NCBI RefSeq assembly: GCF_048020265.1
Contig: NZ_CP171843.1
Coordinates: forward strand, 1,116,001-1,180,000
Length of the DNA: 64,000 bases
Reading direction: 5' to 3'
From: Limnohabitans_A sp048020265
Lineage (GTDB): Bacteria; Pseudomonadota; Gammaproteobacteria; Burkholderiales; Burkholderiaceae_C
A model generated the notes under the pieces. The model was not told the DNA's origin. It made no database searches and saw only the letters and a program-made list of their open reading frames with translations. Positions 63,743 to 64,000 of the stretch are shown in pieces. Numbering within the stretch: position 1 is the stretch's first letter; the number at the start of each line of letters is the position of its first letter. The translations under genes and the position numbers were made by a program.

Positions 63743-64000
63743 GGCCGCTGGCCCTCAGTGACAAACCCGATCCGGCTCAGGCCGGCGCGTTGGGCTGCCG
63801 TCATGGCCTGGGCCACACGCTCGTAGGGTACCTGTTTGTCGCCTCGGATGTAGAGCTGAGGTTGCGGCTCGCGGGCGGCCTGCTCGCGCAGGCGCTGTTC
63901 CAGCGCATCGGCCGCCACGGCCTGCTTGCCCAGGAAGAACTGGCCCTGGGCGTCCACCGCGAGTTGCAGGTTCTCAGGTGGCGTCTGGTCGCGGCTGCTG
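63739..64000 (-). CDS. exbD: ExbD/TolR biopolymer transport protein (5' partial)
   Basis: Only the C-terminal 86 residues are in the window; the frame stays open to the right edge. It carries the ExbD segment LQLAVDAQGQFFLGKQAVAAD and PQLYIRGDKQVPYERVAQAM...AGLSRIGFVTE typical of the periplasmic domain. Energises TonB-dependent uptake with ExbB, presumably encoded outside the window. Confidence 0.85.
   Translation of the reverse strand, partial: SSRDQTPPENLQLAVDAQGQFFLGKQAVAADALEQRLREQAAREPQPQLYIRGDKQVPYERVAQAMTAAQRAGLSRIGFVTEGQRP

Noticed and set aside
1..64000. CRISPR arrays, prophage, insertion sequences, toxin-antitoxin pairs
   Set aside because: No repeat-spacer pattern, transposase, integrase or phage-structural gene was seen on either strand.

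Overview
This window reads as chromosomal DNA of a betaproteobacterium, most likely family Comamonadaceae (Burkholderiales; Limnohabitans/Rhodoferax/Acidovorax-like). That is an inference from high GC, densely packed ATGA-overlapping operons, the gene styles (livJGFHM-type importer, nar operon with ppiC, exbD-hemP) and the order tRNA-Leu-tig-clpP-clpX-lon. There is no phage, insertion sequence, CRISPR array or rRNA. No gene-free stretch exceeds about 200 bases.

Layout. 1-5604: a branched-chain-amide-type ABC importer (binding protein cut by the window edge, two ATPases, two permeases) ending in an alpha/beta hydrolase; a three-copy REP/REPIN cluster follows. 5758-10428: ferrochelatase, a HAD hydrolase, a GST, the di-iron NO-damage repair protein YtfE (minus, with a good promoter and NsrR-like operator) and an acyl-CoA dehydrogenase. 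10591-13053: a class II (B12-dependent) ribonucleotide reductase.

13117-29035 is the most coherent block, a nitrate-respiration and nitrosative-stress island: nsrR-narX-narL (overlapping genes), a perfect FNR box and a terminator, then narK1-narK2-narG-narH-narJ-narI-ppiC, then carbonic anhydrase, a nitroreductase-fold protein and a hemerythrin-like protein joined by start/stop overlaps or very short gaps. Predicted logic: FNR senses low oxygen, NarXL senses nitrate/nitrite, NsrR senses NO; NarK imports nitrate, NarGHI reduces it at the quinol pool, and YtfE plus the hemerythrin-like protein handle NO-linked damage.

29072-33136: TetR-controlled operon of a membrane-fusion protein, an FtsX-type ABC permease, a LolD-type ATPase and a small DUF2892 membrane protein. 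33163-35131 (minus): two squalene/phytoene-synthase family genes. 35151-39516: RND efflux adaptor and pump behind a near-consensus promoter with a TetR-type operator. 39633-45734: tRNA-Leu, trigger factor, ClpP, ClpX, Lon. 45834-46182: two identical tRNA-Gly genes and tRNA-Cys.

46241-54000: small cupin, an unrecognised membrane-protein pair, a 56-residue basic ORF, a MAPEG protein, tRNA-Leu(UAA), an uncharacterised acidic protein, an MFS transporter, MurI, class I fumarase and a UPF0114 protein. 54129-60997: acetyl-CoA synthetase, gamma-glutamyltransferase, an SDR dehydrogenase, CFA synthase, DUF3149 and DUF423 proteins. 61013-63470: ahpC-ahpF with an OxyR-like site. The right edge holds hemP and a partial exbD on the minus strand. 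All functions are assigned from sequence motifs and family knowledge by eye; no search was run.
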